DNA of 64,000 nucleotides from Pelodera strongyloides (taxonomy: Eukaryota; Nematoda; Chromadorea; Rhabditida; Rhabditidae). This document shows positions 46,001-57,952 of this stretch, piece by piece. The notes under the pieces were generated by a model that did not search any database, had not been told where the DNA came from, and worked only from the letters and a program-made list of their open reading frames with translations. How positions within the stretch are numbered: the stretch's first letter is position 1; each line of letters begins with the position of its first letter. The stretch is from assembly GCA_036852015.1 (NCBI GenBank), contig JAANDG010000030.1, forward strand, positions 461,969 through 525,968, read 5' to 3'. The position numbers were made by a program, and so were the translations under genes.

Positions 46001-49000
46001 CCTTTACAAAAACCATTCACAATCTCCTCCTTTACAAAAACCATTCACAATCTCCCCCTTTACAAAAACCATTCACAATCTCCTCCTTTACAAAAACCAT
46101 TCACAATCTCCCCCTTTACAAAAACCATTCACAATCTCCTCCTTTACAAAAACCATTCACAATCTCCCCCTTTACAAAAACCATTCACAATCTCCTCCTT
46201 TACAAAAACCATTCACAATCTCCCCTTTACAAAAACCATTCACAATCTCCTCCTTTACAAAAACCATTCACAATCTCCCCCTTTACAAAAACCATTCACA
46301 ATCTCCTCCTTTACAAAAACCATTCACAATCTCCCCCTTTACAAAAACCATTCACAATCTCCCCCTTTACAAAAACCATTCACAATCTCCCCCTTTACAA
46401 AAACCATTCACAATCCTCGTTGAATTGAACAATTCGCTGTTCAGTGATGGTTAGTGACGAGTTAGTATAGTGTAGGTAATATAATAGAAAATCACTTACC
46501 AAATATAATACAGAGGATTCAAAATTATCTGACGTACCACAATCACAATCGACATGTTTGCCAGGGAGAAAATTCACTTGGCAGAACGGGTCCAAAATTC
46601 CAGCCAAATTGCCGAATTCCTAAAATATAATTAGCTTAGCAATAGCAGGTATATGTTTCATCTGTCAGTAGGCTACGATCCAAACTTAGGTGATACGTTC
46701 TTGCAATATGCTGCCTATGTATGCCCTGTGACGGGTACTAGCCCATGTATGTTCCTGTACACCTTTAAAATAGTGTAAAATTAAAATTAGAAGTTATAAA
46801 ACTGTAAGACGTATACTATATAGACAAAAAAAACTTATAACAGGGCTAGCTGGAGTACAAAAGAAAAAAACATCGTGAATCGCTATCCCTCGGCAAAGAA
46901 GCGGTATTTTTTCCAAAATGAGAGTAATGCTGAAGAAAAGATAAAAATAACATGATACTTCTGTGGAAAAAATCACTCATTTTATGAACATTTTTACATG
47001 GTCTCATGTACGATCACGATGGGACCGAGTACTCTAGTACCCAAATAGTACCCATCAGAAAGGGGGACAAATAAATACAAACAAACTACGTAACGGCGCT
47101 GGCACTTCAAGTCTCTTGGGACTAATCATGCTTTATAGGCCGTAAGACACATCTGCCGTGAATGGAGTTGTGACATTAATATTCCTGCCGGGCACTGCTG
47201 GAGAGATGGGAAAAAGTGCTGGAAATACCTCACGGAGCTGAACACCGACCTCAAACCCTCGAAATGCTGGAAGAACATACTGCAAGTAGATAAGAGAGAG
47301 GTAAACTTCTCACTCCTACAACATTTCTCCGCTCTGCTCAGATATAGATATACTCAGTTTACTACCGTACTCGCACACCAACCGCCGACACTATAATTGA
47401 ATCGGGTTCCAATATGTCGACATCCACTATGTTTCGTTCCAGCTTCTGAAGAACCACTCCTCCGTTGTCTACCAGTACATCGCGTACTGCGGCGCTCCAG
47501 ATGTCGCCTTCAGAAGGAAGTTAGGGCACATGGCCGAGGAAGAGCAGTTCAAGGTCACGGGAATGGCCGCGGTCACCTCATTCTGCCAGAATGTGGACAA
47601 GTATGTTGTATTTACTCTTTTTATGCTGAGTTGCTGATTACGAAACCTTACATCGAAGAAAAAGACTTGGCTTAATGTTATCCGTTTTAAAGGACTGCCG
47701 AATAAGATATTTCGTTTTCAATAGCAAACAGCTGGTCCACCCTAATCCGAAATCCTAGCGCACTAAAAGAGTGAAGACTGAGCTGCACTAAAATAAATTC
47801 AAATTTATCTACTCAGGTGGATCATCCGATTCGGTTACCCCGTAGAAGCCGACGACACCACCACCATAATGGACCTGTAAGTTTTATTGCCCAGTAAAAT
47901 AAAAGGGGTAGAAAAACTTCGCCGAATGCAGAGTGCAACACTCAGTTTGAAATCACAGAGAAGAAAACAAATGACCGTAAGGTAAGAAGATTCCAACTAA
48001 TCTCATAATTATTCATAATTCAGGAACGTGGTGGTCTTCCACTTCATGGTCTTTTTGATTGGACTGTTCGTCACCCTCCACAGCTACTGGATTGCCGTGA
48101 GAGCGGCCAACTGGCGTAGGTTGCGAGATTCTTGATACGATAAACAACTATTAATAATCCAGGAGGTAGTTACGTGCGTGGCATAGACCATCCGGAAAAA
48201 CAATTAATATTTACAGGTACACTTGGTGAAAGTAGCCGGATTGGCTTTTGACTATGTCCGTAACCATTTAATGTACATGCGTGAAACATAGCGTTATTAC
48301 ATTTACCTTATGTATCGAAACTACAATAATCGTGCGATTCTAATGGAAACTTTAGTCCGGGAAAAGTGCGAGCAGGTGCGCCAGGATTCGAGAAGGAAGT
48401 GGACAATCCGGATCAAGGCGTTCAAAGAAAGGAAGGAAGAAGAGAAGAAGAAGGCACAACCAAAGGTGAATACGCTTTCCTAGAGGATTTAACTTGATTA
48501 TGTGCACACTATACTGGTCGTGTGTGCAGTACAATTTGGATAGATAATCATTGCTCCATTTTAGGTGATGGAGGACTGCGAGCGGATGCCCGGGAACGAG
48601 GAGGCGCCTGCCGGAGTCAAATCAAAGACGTCCAAGACCAAGAGCAAGACATCCACGAAGAAAAGTGCGCTCAAGAGGCTGAAGAAGGGAGCCAAGGTTA
48701 GAATATAATATAAATTGCAAATAGTGGATAAATGGTGTAAGCAGATTAGTAATATTAATATTTACAAAGTACTTTATCACAAATGAAGGAAAGGCAACTC
48801 TTTTTCAGGTAGTAACTCGATTATATGCATAATTATATTGTTACGCCAAGACACACAGTAAACATGGTGATATGTACTCACTACAGCACGCTTATTCCAG
48901 GGCGTCTCCAAGAGCAAGACCGCGGGCAAAAGGAGTACGACTAGAAAGACGAAGGGGAAAAAATCCAAGACGGGCAAGTCGAGGTCCAAGACGACCGAAT

Positions 49001-51837
49001 ACCGCCGACCGAAGACCAAGGCTCAGATCATCAAGGAGGTAGGAAATCATTGAAAATAAGTAAATGAAACGACTGTGGTTTATAGTCATTGTTTAAATAA
49101 GCACCATACTTAGTGCGTCGAGTTCAAGCCAGAAAAAACAAGTATATTACACAAACACTTTAGACCCGCGAAAAGGCGCAGGCAATCTTGGATAGGCAAA
49201 AGAGGAGAAAGGAAAAAGGCTCGAAGCTGTCGAAGGACAAAAAGCCCGTTGACCACGTGGAGGAGCAGAAGACTCAGGTAATTCATAAACTAAACATACA
49301 ATACATAGGCACATTTGTGACATGCACGAGTATAGTTTAAAATTTAAAGTATAAAAAAACCATTCCAATTGGGCGTAATAGTTCATGGGTAGTGATTTCC
49401 CACTACCACAATAGCCTTGACGTTTTTTGCTTAAGGAGTCGGAACATGTCGTCTCCGTCGGAAAGGTTGGAAGCAAGAAGGCACAGAATAAGAAGCAGTC
49501 GCCAGCGAAGCACGGAAAGCCCGAGAGTGTCCACGATGTGGTCGTCGAGAACACACAGGTAAGACACTAATGACCAGTTCAAATCCAAAGAAAAGAAAAA
49601 AAATTCCAAAGAAAATTCAAAATTAGCGAAAGAATAGCAAGTTATGAAAACATAATTTGTTAATTTCAACTCTTAGGAATCGGACGAGACCTGCAGGTCG
49701 AGATCTGTGAAGGCCAAGGACAAGAAAAGACCGAAGAAGGTATGGTGACTACATTGTATTCTTATATGTCAAGTTGCTTCAAGAATCTAAATCATCATCC
49801 CGAAGTTGACATTTCATGGTCGATCAGTCTGAGTACTGAATCTGAATGTTTAAAAAAAGTCGCATACAAATTACAGGCTACTATCAAGAAGACCCAGAAA
49901 CCTCTGTCGGAGAACACTGCTCGGAACCGGGACCCAGAAGCTCTCCCTGTGAAGAAGGCCCCCGAAGAGAAGAAGAAGGAAACTGAGGTTCGCTAAATTA
50001 TCCAACAATTTGTAAAAAGGCGCACTGCAAGCATAAAACATGAATATCCATATAGTCGCTTAATTCGTCAAAATGCGCAAGTTTCATTGTTACTGTACTG
50101 CTAAGTTACTAAGTTACAACTACCTAAAATGAAGTGTCAGATTGCCACATGAGCCTTATTATTAGCCGGAGCCCTATTAGCGATAGCAGTTACGGCGCAT
50201 AGATTCAATGATTTCAGGCTGCCCCCAAGAAGGCTACTGGAGCTCTCTCGGAAAAAACAGCGGTGGATTCCGAGGTCGACAGAAAAGACAAGGATAACAA
50301 AAAGAGTGCTCACGAGATTAAGGTATTCCTTCTAGCTCAATCTTTATCACAATTCACAATTACGCTAAGTTTCAGGATACTTGTAAATCATGATAGACCG
50401 CTTCTTTGGACAATTGGGCAAACTTCTGATTTCCCCCATACATTCAGCTCAAGCTCAGCTTGAATTTGCCAAAAATGGGAGCGTAGCATAATTCCAAACT
50501 ACAAACTATGTCATAGAATAATAAATAATCCGTGGGGAAATTCAGTATGCTCCCAAGAAGAGAAATGCTGATCTCTCTGAAAAAACCGCCGTGGACTCTG
50601 AGGCCGACAAGAAGGAATCGAAGGTTGTTACCAGTGGAAACAAATCGAGCAAGGTATTGGAAAATTGCATGCCAAAATTTGTCATATTGTTCGCTACTTT
50701 AAATTTAACGATCTTAGGAGAGGAGAGTAATATCTGACTTAAGTTCACCTTGTATTTAAAGAGACTGACATCAGTGTCGGCACCATCGACGCAGCTTGGT
50801 TTTTGGTGAAGCATACACATTAAAGCGAAATACCAGCCGGTTTTTGAAACGCATCTCAAATATCCGCATTCTTATGCAGTTATGCTAAAAGGGGTCTATT
50901 GGGGTCTATTTTTTATTCAAATGTATGCTCATTTGCATATGAAGCATAGGAAGGCAGGGAGTACTCGATGCGTTTCAAAAACCGGCCGGTATTTCGCTTT
51001 AAACATGAAATATTACAGAACAAGTCCAAGAAGGGAAAGAAGGGTATTCTCACTGCGGATGCCAAGACCAAGGACAACAAGGGGAAGAAGAGCGCCGCCA
51101 CGGGACAGGTATGAATGCACAATACAAAGAAAATCATTCTTATCGTAGGGTACTTGGCGCTTTTGCATTTTGCGTTCCTTTTGCGTAATTATGAGATTAG
51201 TTGGAATCCGGGCACACAAGGTAGCTTAGAAAGTAACAAGTTGTTCATAATTTTAAATGTTCAGGTTGTTCCTAAGCCAAAGAAGCAAAGAGACTCAAGG
51301 GAGTTGCTTTCGGAAAGGACTGCTGTGGACTCCGAGACTGAAAAGAAGGCTACCGAAGTTGCCAAGCTTGTGGCAGTAAAACCGAAATCAAAGGACAGTA
51401 CGGTCGCCGAGAACAAGGCGATGGACAATAAGCATCAGGTAAGGTAAACAGCAAATACGAATTTGTTCGCGGGAGAGAGGGCTTTGGATACGTAAGAAAC
51501 TGGAATATTGTGGTTTTTAAACCACTTCATAAAACCTACTAAACTATTCTCACTAATATTAATTGGTTAGGACCGGACTAAAAAATGGCGCAGTAATAGT
51601 AAACCAGCTACAGAGCATATGGTGATATAGTCACAAAATGCCCTTCTACAATTTAAGGTCGCTGCACTTGTGAGTAACAAGAATGTTGCCGCCGGGCCCA
51701 AGAAGGAGGCGAAGAGCTCCACAAAGAAGGCCGAAGACGGCAAAACCGAGGAAAACAACAAGGTCGTTGTTGTTGATCAAGCCAAGAAGGCTGAACCTGC
51801 GAATGTGAAGAAAGGCAAGACGCCTAAGAAAAAATAA
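43026..51837 (+). CDS. Type I membrane protein with Cys-rich ectodomain and repeated Lys-rich tail
   Basis: Unrecognised protein of 746 residues in 20 exons: 43026-43092, 43634-43764, 45104-45169, 45587-45643, 47139-47300, 47443-47600, 47817-47876, 48024-48115, 48356-48465, 48565-48696, 48901-49038, 49164-49277, 49436-49558, 49677-49739, 49877-49987, 50218-50322, 50546-50653, 51019-51108, 51265-51438, 51658-51837. Residues 1-20 are a signal peptide (MNFIVTAILLTAIWGG). The ectodomain (about 21-233) has 12 Cys, for example RHICREWSCDIN, GHCWRDGKKCWK, and sequons NVT and NHS. A single span lies at 236-259 (VVVFHFMVFLIGLFVTL), followed by basic residues. The tail (265-746) is extremely Lys-rich; all its introns are phase 0. 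The module 'PKK...LSEKTAVDSE.DKK' recurs in exons 15, 16, 17 and 19. Exon 9 uses donor gtaggt at 48116 for frame. Two acceptors are TTAAG. Confidence 0.8.
44099..44440. mobile_element. MITE family B copy
   Basis: Ends ttaaagggaatatgtaggcc and gcctacatattcgctttaa. It lies in intron 2 of the membrane-protein gene. Confidence 0.88.
44783..45089. mobile_element. MITE family B copy, uninterrupted
   Basis: Ends ttaaagggaatatgtaggca and acatattccctttaa. It is 307 bp and in opposite orientation to the copy at 42064. It ends 15 bases before the exon at 45104, whose acceptor is ttttgtttcag. Confidence 0.88.
45207..45516. mobile_element. MITE family G copy
   Basis: ggtttccatgtatgcggttc and cttgcgaaaatgaaaaatgc at the left match gtcattatcgcagatgcgaa and tacatggaaac at the right. 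The interior shares tagtatggatctgtttcaaa with the other copies. Confidence 0.75.
45697..45714 (+). repeat. Poly-G run, 18 bases
   Basis: Eighteen consecutive G preceded by five C, in an intron. Homopolymer length may be a sequencing or assembly artefact. Confidence 0.8.
45846..46415 (+). repeat. 28-bp minisatellite, about 20 copies, two alternating variants
   Basis: The unit is attcacaatctccccctttac plus aaaaacc. Copies carry either ctccccc or ctcctcc, and the two forms alternate in the middle of the array, suggesting higher-order (56 bp) amplification. It lies in intron 4 of the membrane-protein gene. The long open frame across it is repeat-driven. Confidence 0.97.
46500..46619 (-). CDS. 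Isolated antisense exon (nested), Cys-containing
   Basis: A 40-codon phase-0 segment on the reverse strand between acceptor tatattttag and donor gtaagt, inside intron 4 of the membrane-protein gene. It encodes LAGILDPFCQVNFLPGKHVD followed by CDCGTSDNFESS. The CDC block recalls the reverse-strand exon at 59919-59999. No flanking exons were established. Confidence 0.28.
50821..51003. mobile_element. MITE family A copy
   Basis: Begins ttaaagcgaaataccagccg and ends ccggccggtatttcgcttta. It ends 16 bases before exon 18 (51019) of the membrane-protein gene. Confidence 0.88.
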
Positions 51838-52546
51838 GTCGTGTCCAGGTCTAGACCTTAATCTTAATTGTTAACTACCATCTACCATTGATTAGCCGCT
51901 GGTCAGAGTTCGCTGATGGTTAGCTAACGTTTCATTCTCGTTTATTTATTGTAGTATGTTTACATTGTTGGCCAGATTAGTTGAAAAGAACTGCATGTGA
52001 TGTTCTGCCATGAAAACGTTTGTCTAGATAAGAAACTAATAAGGCCAACAATATAACTCATCTCGTGTGTTTTACCTTTTTGTTAGTTGTCGTTTTAGTA
52101 GTTTAGTTACATCGATTAGGGTACTTTTGTAATCTCTCGGTAGTTCTAATCATCGGTGCATCACGAGTTTATAAAAAAGTGCAAAATCATAACCCGGGTG
52201 TTGATGTTACTTGGCTTGGTCGTAGAAATGTTTCATTGTGTTACTGTTTTTTATCTACCTTACTCTTTAAACACGTTATTTTGCATAAAAGTTTTTTTAA
52301 AGCGAAATTTGTAATTAGTATCAAGTCCAGTTTCAAAGGAACGAATGGTGTCAAGTTGTCCAAAAGATAAAGAGGAGGTCGAGTTGTAAGAATAGCGGGC
52401 TTGCATAGGAAAGGTGAAAGAACATACGACAAACGATCGGCAGTATATAAGTATCAATAAGTTAATGTCTATTGGGGAACTTACGACAGCAACCGCCCCT
52501 ATCAACACAAGTATATGCAAATAAATAAAAACCAAAGAATGGGTAC
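51838..52546. other. Convergent 3' region
   Basis: It lies between the stop of the membrane-protein gene and the reverse-strand gene. No further gene is supported on the plus strand. On the reverse strand a possible 14-base microexon (52498-52485) and a further open frame (52432-52241) could supply the C terminus of the next gene. Confidence 0.35.
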
Positions 52547-53962
52547 CTGAGTTGTTTCCTTCCTGTTTCTGATCACCACTGTTCCGTATGTGCACATGTA
52601 GATGTAGATAGATGGGCAGCGTCATTTCGGCACGACTCGACATAACAATTAGGAAATCCACATTCCTAAATAAATTGTCAAGTGATTATATAGAAACGGC
52701 CGCGCCCATGTCGCGACGGGTTTCATGGAAAACGAACATTCAGTGACCACCCACGACGGTTTTAGTGGGCGGAGCCGTTAAGTGGTAGGAAACGCTCACG
52801 GAATGGGCACTCACGTTTCCCATGTATATAACGAAAAACAAAGAGTCTACATTTCATAAAAGAGGATATTCCTATCCTCTTATGACGATCTTCCGATCGT
52901 CTTAGCTATTTACTTCACCAATTTTACCACGAAATAAAAAAATTATGTTATGACTGTGCTGTTGTGAACTCTCACAACCTTCTTTAGTTAATTAACTTAA
53001 TTGTTGGTTGTTACTTACCGTAATCCATGTGTTTAAATTCCCGCTAACAATTGTCTAAGCCATTTCACGTAGGTATTAGAATTACCTGCACATCATTAAT
53101 TAGTCTACCTAAGGTCTAGGAGCTTAGTTTGACCTTAAGAGTCGGGACGGCTCAACTACTCGAATCTTCTAGAGTAGGATTGTACCGATTGTACTTCGTT
53201 GGATACTGTATCCAGTCATTTTCGTTACACGGGAGGAATCTTCTACTTCCGTTGCTAGCTATTTAGGGTTACGTACCCGAAACACCTTGAACGTTTTAGT
53301 ACTCTGTACTTACCTTGTTACTAAATAAATACTTTCTACACTTGTGCAAGTGCTTACATTCCTGAGACAGTACATCTCCGCAAGCTCTGTACTGTCTCTT
53401 TATGTGCTTCGACCTACACTTGAGAGAAGGCACCATCACCTACGTCAAATCACTCGCATACATATCACAGCTTCTTGTGTCGCTGCTTTCGAGTTCGATG
53501 AGCGAATTACTCGCTTATGATAAGCGTTCGTGACCGTGACATACAGAACGACAAACAGGAATAGTTCACGTCTAAGGTTTGGTATCTGGTGTTTCAGACT
53601 GTTTTCTTGAAGAAACTAGAACTACGGCGCTCACCATAACAAGAATCAAGTGGAAAAAATTAGAAATCGACAAACCTCACGACCACATCCGATTCCGGCG
53701 AAACGATCCAAGTTCCATCCTGTAATCGTGCCTCTCCTTGACAATATACAACAAAACCTTGTTTAATTGATTCAATAAGGGGATTGGGTTCCCATTCCCA
53801 TCTATTAATATTTTACTAAATCATAAAACGTTTTGTAAACACGACTCACCACGCTCGATTACTCCAAGTGAGAACACTTACACATGCACAAACGCCAATC
53901 CAAACCAGAACCCAGAACACAAAAAATGCGAGAATAAAAATTTTACTAATTGAAAATGTCAT
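52547..53962 (-). CDS. Small membrane-anchored protein, unknown family (3' end unresolved)
   Basis: Three exons fit by phase, in coding order 53962-53853, 53801-53676 and 52665-52547, giving about 118 residues. The protein starts MTFSISKIFILAFFVFWVL, a signal peptide or signal anchor, then AWEWEPNPLIESIKQGF, VVYCQGEARLQDGTWIVSPE, SDVVVRNVDFLIVMSS and IRNSGDQKQEGNNSG. The first intron must use donor gtggtg rather than the stronger gtgagt three bases downstream, which would create a stop. The end is uncertain: exon 3 leads to a possible 14-base microexon or an undetected exon. It resembles the gene at 36603-37193 (same order of a short aromatic/Cys block, 'T.RD/VVVRN' and 'LIV(M/F)..R'). Confidence 0.45.
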
Positions 53963-54777
53963 GCACACAAGCAATTAGTGAAGATAAACAAGTAAACTCG
54001 ATCTTGAAAACCTAAAAGCTCGGCACAAATACTGTTCAACAAGACCAAACATGTGAATAGTGAAAGAAAATAGGGCTAAAGGTGTAAGGTGTAAGTGATG
54101 CACTCATAAGCCATGTTAATAAATTAAGTGCTAGGCAAAAATAACAGGCTTCAAATATTAATACTAAACCCACTAAGACATTCACTAACCCAGCCGCAGT
54201 AGAGTGCACAGTGATTAGTGAAAAGCATTGCGTTTACTAAAGAAAGGTGCTCGAATTAGGTGTCAATGTATGCTAAGTTAATAATAAATTACGCGGTAAA
54301 AAAAGTTAATAATTAAGTGCAAACTCGAACTGGATGCCAATCTATGTTAAAAAAATAATGTGGTAATAATATCTTAAATTCCAATATTAATAGTACTAAA
54401 CCACCAAGGCATGTGCACAAACCCAGCAAAAGGTTAGTGGAAACAAAAATAGAATGTGCAGACAAAAGATGAACTCAAAACGTGCCAATATACGTTAAAC
54501 TACTATGTATTCATTGTAAGTTAACTAGTTAACACTTCTAAATTAGTAAAAAATATACAACCATTCCACCACCCATTCTCATGCAGCAAACACTAAAGCC
54601 AAATAACAATACACAAGCACAAGACCAATCCCCAGATAAATTGTACTATAAACCAAGAGTTAATTGTCAAGTGATAACTAAAAGCAGAACGCGCATTACA
54701 TTCATAAAAAAATATATAATTATGTCTTTGAAATAAGCATTATAAGCAACTTGCAAAAAAACGATGCCCTTTAGTAG

Positions 54778-54954
54778 ATGGATACCGGAAACAAAATGAA
54801 GGCGCAGATCACAATCGTCTGCAGTCTGCTATATCTAATCTCGATAGTGTGGGTAGTATGGACTTCTATGATGTCAACTACAGTAGTTCACGAATACCTT
54901 CAAAACAACACCTTCAACTTTGTCTCCGGTGCCGATCAAACACGTATTTTTTAG
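54778..54954 (+). CDS. Small ORF with one hydrophobic span
   Basis: 58 codons: MDTGNKMKAQITIVCSLLYL, a continuing hydrophobic stretch ISIVWVVW, then sequon NNTF near the end. It could be a short membrane peptide or the first exon of a plus-strand gene, since a donor-like gtattt occurs just before the stop. It is divergent from the gene starting at 53962. Confidence 0.28.
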   Translation: MDTGNKMKAQITIVCSLLYLISIVWVVWTSMMSTTVVHEYLQNNTFNFVSGADQTRIF

Positions 54955-56120
54955 GAAAATTCAAAGGTGTTCCTCTTTACGACACGCTTTCAAAATTTCA
55001 AATCAGTAAAATAGAAGAATAACTAATTGCAACCCATAGCAAGCAAAATCCAGAAGCCGTAAAATCCTCAAAAAGGTTACGAAGCACGTCAACAAAAAAA
55101 CATGAAGCCAATCACCAACCAAGGACTTCGAGAACTATGGTACCTGAGAGGTGATCAATGATCCATCAACTTTCGCGGTCTAGTTCCTAGTGTCCTCATC
55201 AAATCACAACTCATCGGTACTGTTGGTGACGTCTTGCATTCAATCCAACTGAAAATAAAGTGTGATAAGAATAGCCAAAATTGACAAAGGTCAGTTGTTG
55301 AAAAACGAAAACAAAATAAGCGCTCCGCTCTCGAAATAAAACTCGCCGCAATCCGCGTATAAAAGCAATTATAAAATAACTAGTCAACTGCCACACCTGG
55401 TACGCCTGGTAGGCAGGCACAGAGCCACAATATGGGCAAACTACGAAAGTTACCGATTCAATTCAGTCGCATTAATTGTTGAATATCACTTGAACAAAAG
55501 GATTCCCCGTCCGACTTGAACTTGTAAGTGCATCAGATTTAAAGGAGCAATGCTTCTATGCACTCAGTCGGGCCAAATAAGGTGTAGGACACAACACAAA
55601 CACCAAAAGTAAAAATCAACCATTTAGAAGAATTTTTGATATTAACTTTATTTTTAACTTTAATATAAACATGCTTTGAAAGCATGTTTAGAGAATTTAT
55701 CTCGTAGTTTTTCAAAAATACAATTTTTGTATAAAACAATAGGATTTTCTAGAATCCATCTGACAACAAGAAAATTAATGAATAATACAAACTCACCTCA
55801 GTTGTTTCCTCTACTCACGGGTAAAAACGAAGGGTAATGAACAAATGGGTAATGTGCACAGCCATCATCAACTCGGTGCGACACATCACGTCATGACGAA
55901 TCACACTGACCACATTTCTAAACAGCGTACAGTGTGATTGCTATTCAAGTAAATTATATGCTTGTTTATGAAATGCTTACACAAGAGTGCATATGTCGGG
56001 AATTAGGCCATCCGCATCCGCATCACTGACAATTACAAGGGGATCGGAAGAATTCGCAGTGTCAAAACTACTGCGCCGTGCTACTAATTTTACGGTAATT
56101 GTTAGAGTAAAATTAGCACC

Positions 56121-56476
56121 ACAGGAAAGTGAAAACCCCGATTTCGCCCGATCATTTGCCGAAAAGCCCCGATATGGCTACGATCAAGTTCCTCAAAAAA
56201 TCGGGCCGTGATCGGGGTCATATCGGGGTTTTCTGGAAAATAATCGGGGTCATATCGGGGTTTTTGGAAATGATCGGGGCCATATCGGGGTTTTTCGGCA
56301 AATAATCGGGGTTATATTGGGAACATTTCCCGATATGGCCCCGATTATTCGTGATCGGGCTTCTTGCGGGACGTGATCGGGGCCATATCGGGGGTTTTTG
56401 GAAGAATCGGGGCCATATCTGGTTTTTTTTCCACAATAATCGGGGCCATATCGGGGTTTCCTCTTTCCTGTGAGGG
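56121..56476. mobile_element. MITE family K copy
   Basis: Ends caggaaagtgaaaaccccga and ggggtttcctctttcctgtg are inverted. The interior is a patchwork of cgatatggccccgat and its complement, giving many alternative foldbacks. Related copies are at 61066, 61309 and 62619. Confidence 0.75.
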
Positions 56477-57331
56477 GCATATCAACAGTTTACTAGCCAC
56501 CAACAATCCAAAAACCAACTACAGTACCTGCCAAGTCTAAGTTCCAGTGATCCAGGATCCAGCAAACAAAAACCAGCTATCACGTCCCAGTGTGATTGTG
56601 ATATTGTATCGCATGTAGAGAAGAATTCTCAGGTAACTGTAAGAAAAGCGTGTATGGTGGTAAAAAACGAAACTGTCAACATTACAGGGCAGAATTGTAG
56701 ATCGCTACCCCACCGATAGTAGAATAATACCCCGGTAAAAAACTATAATACAACATGGTAAAATGCTACCCCTTAATTTTTGTTTTTACGTTTTTGTTTT
56801 TACGAAGAATGATAGCCCAAGCCCAAATGAAAAATAGTACCCCCACGTGAAGAAGACTACTACTACCCCCCTTTTCACTTCAGTTGTCAGTTGTCACCTT
56901 CTTGGGTAGTCTTCTTGAAACAAAACGTAATTCACATGACTACCCCATCTTGGGTAGTTTTCTTAAAACGTAATTAACATATAACCATCCCAGTTGTTCA
57001 TTATTGATTATATTGGGAAGTTTACTAACCCATAGCTAGGGGTAGTGACTACCACTGGGTGGGTTACTGAACTCCCTATTTTGGGGTAGTATTCTAACAA
57101 TAAGTATTCTATGATGCGAAGAAAACTACCCGTTTGTTGTTGGTGGGTGTGGGGAGTCATATTCCCATTTTGGGTGGTTAACTTGTCAACTACCATGGGG
57201 GTAATATTCTCAACCTTATCGTGAACATTACAAGGAAAAAACATATTTCAGTAATAAACAAATCCTAAGTGCAGGAAAGTGCATTCCACATGCCGGGGTC
57301 CCAATATAGAATTAGCAATCAATCACCGCAC

Positions 57332-57511
57332 CTGTTTGTCCGCCAGCCGGTTGTACATGGATAAGTAGACGGAGTAAACGAGGCCCAGAGGTCCATTAAG
57401 CGTCCGATAATCCAGACATCCGATTGCAGTAAAGTAGTAATCAGAAACAGTTTGCTTCTTGAGCGAGCAGTGGTCAGTGGCCAAGCGAAAGTTGACGACT
57501 TGAACGACTAC
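57332..57511 (-). CDS. Isolated exon, unknown protein
   Basis: Sixty codons on the reverse strand between acceptor attatttag and donor gtgcgg, phase 0 at both ends. It encodes VVVQVVNFRLATDHCSLKKQ, then SDYYFTAIGCLDYRTLNGPL and VYSVYLSMYNRLADKQ. Codon use is convincing. A candidate partner is the segment 57858-57793 (NKEEYYVGDREGQILTDD), but its phase does not fit directly. The opening block resembles SDVVVRNVDFLIV of the gene at 52547-53962. Confidence 0.42.
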
Positions 57512-57952
57512 CTAAATAATAAATAATTTTAAAACCTAGGCCTAGAAGGTAAAAGATAAACATACGGTCGTGCCTAAGAAATGATTGAGAGCAAGTAAAC
57601 GATACGTAATGAACAAAACAAATGAACTTTAGTCGTTAGTCCATCTTATATTACATTACTTACAAATATAAAATACAAGAATCGGTCGTTTGATCGCCAC
57701 ACATTTCGACGTGTAATTTATTCGAGGATTCGCAAAAAATCGGAAACCGAAGTCAAAAGTATATCTGGACACACCTATCTGATAATTAGCACTGGTCATC
57801 GGTGAGAATTTGTCCTTCTCGATCTCCTACGTAGTATTCCTCTTTATTTCCTCGAATTCTGAAATGACGATAAGTCTTAGGAGACAAAAAAGCACGTACA
57901 AATAGGAACAACACAAATATTAGGAAACGCCGCAATCGTGGGAGGGTACTAA

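Larger units (their letters stand above)
53963..57331. other. AT-rich, repeat-bearing stretch
   Basis: No full gene is supported. At 54100-54560 short motifs such as gccaatNtatgttaa and aatattaatactaaaccac recur in loose order, suggesting a degenerate tandem repeat. 55987-56480 is a family K element. 56690-57240 is rich in taccccc/gggggta words of unknown origin. A possible plus-strand exon (56591-56632, CDCDIVSHVEKNSQ, between cgtcccag and gtaact) is too short to claim. Confidence 0.4.

Noticed and set aside
45775..46428. 217-codon open frame with FTKTIHNL-type repeats
   Set aside because: It is produced by the 28-bp minisatellite, which happens to lack stops in every frame; there is no start context, splice signal or codon bias.
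52512..52665. Alternative frame of the reverse-strand exon encoding a Cys-rich peptide (CGFPNCYVESCRND)
   Set aside because: Attractive in composition, but its phase does not join to the upstream exon, while the LIVMSSRAEMT frame does; it also meets a stop before the donor.
57793..57858. Possible exon upstream of the 57332-57511 exon
   Set aside because: Reading frame is open and the acceptor is good, but the donor (gtgcta) is poor and the phase does not match the next exon.
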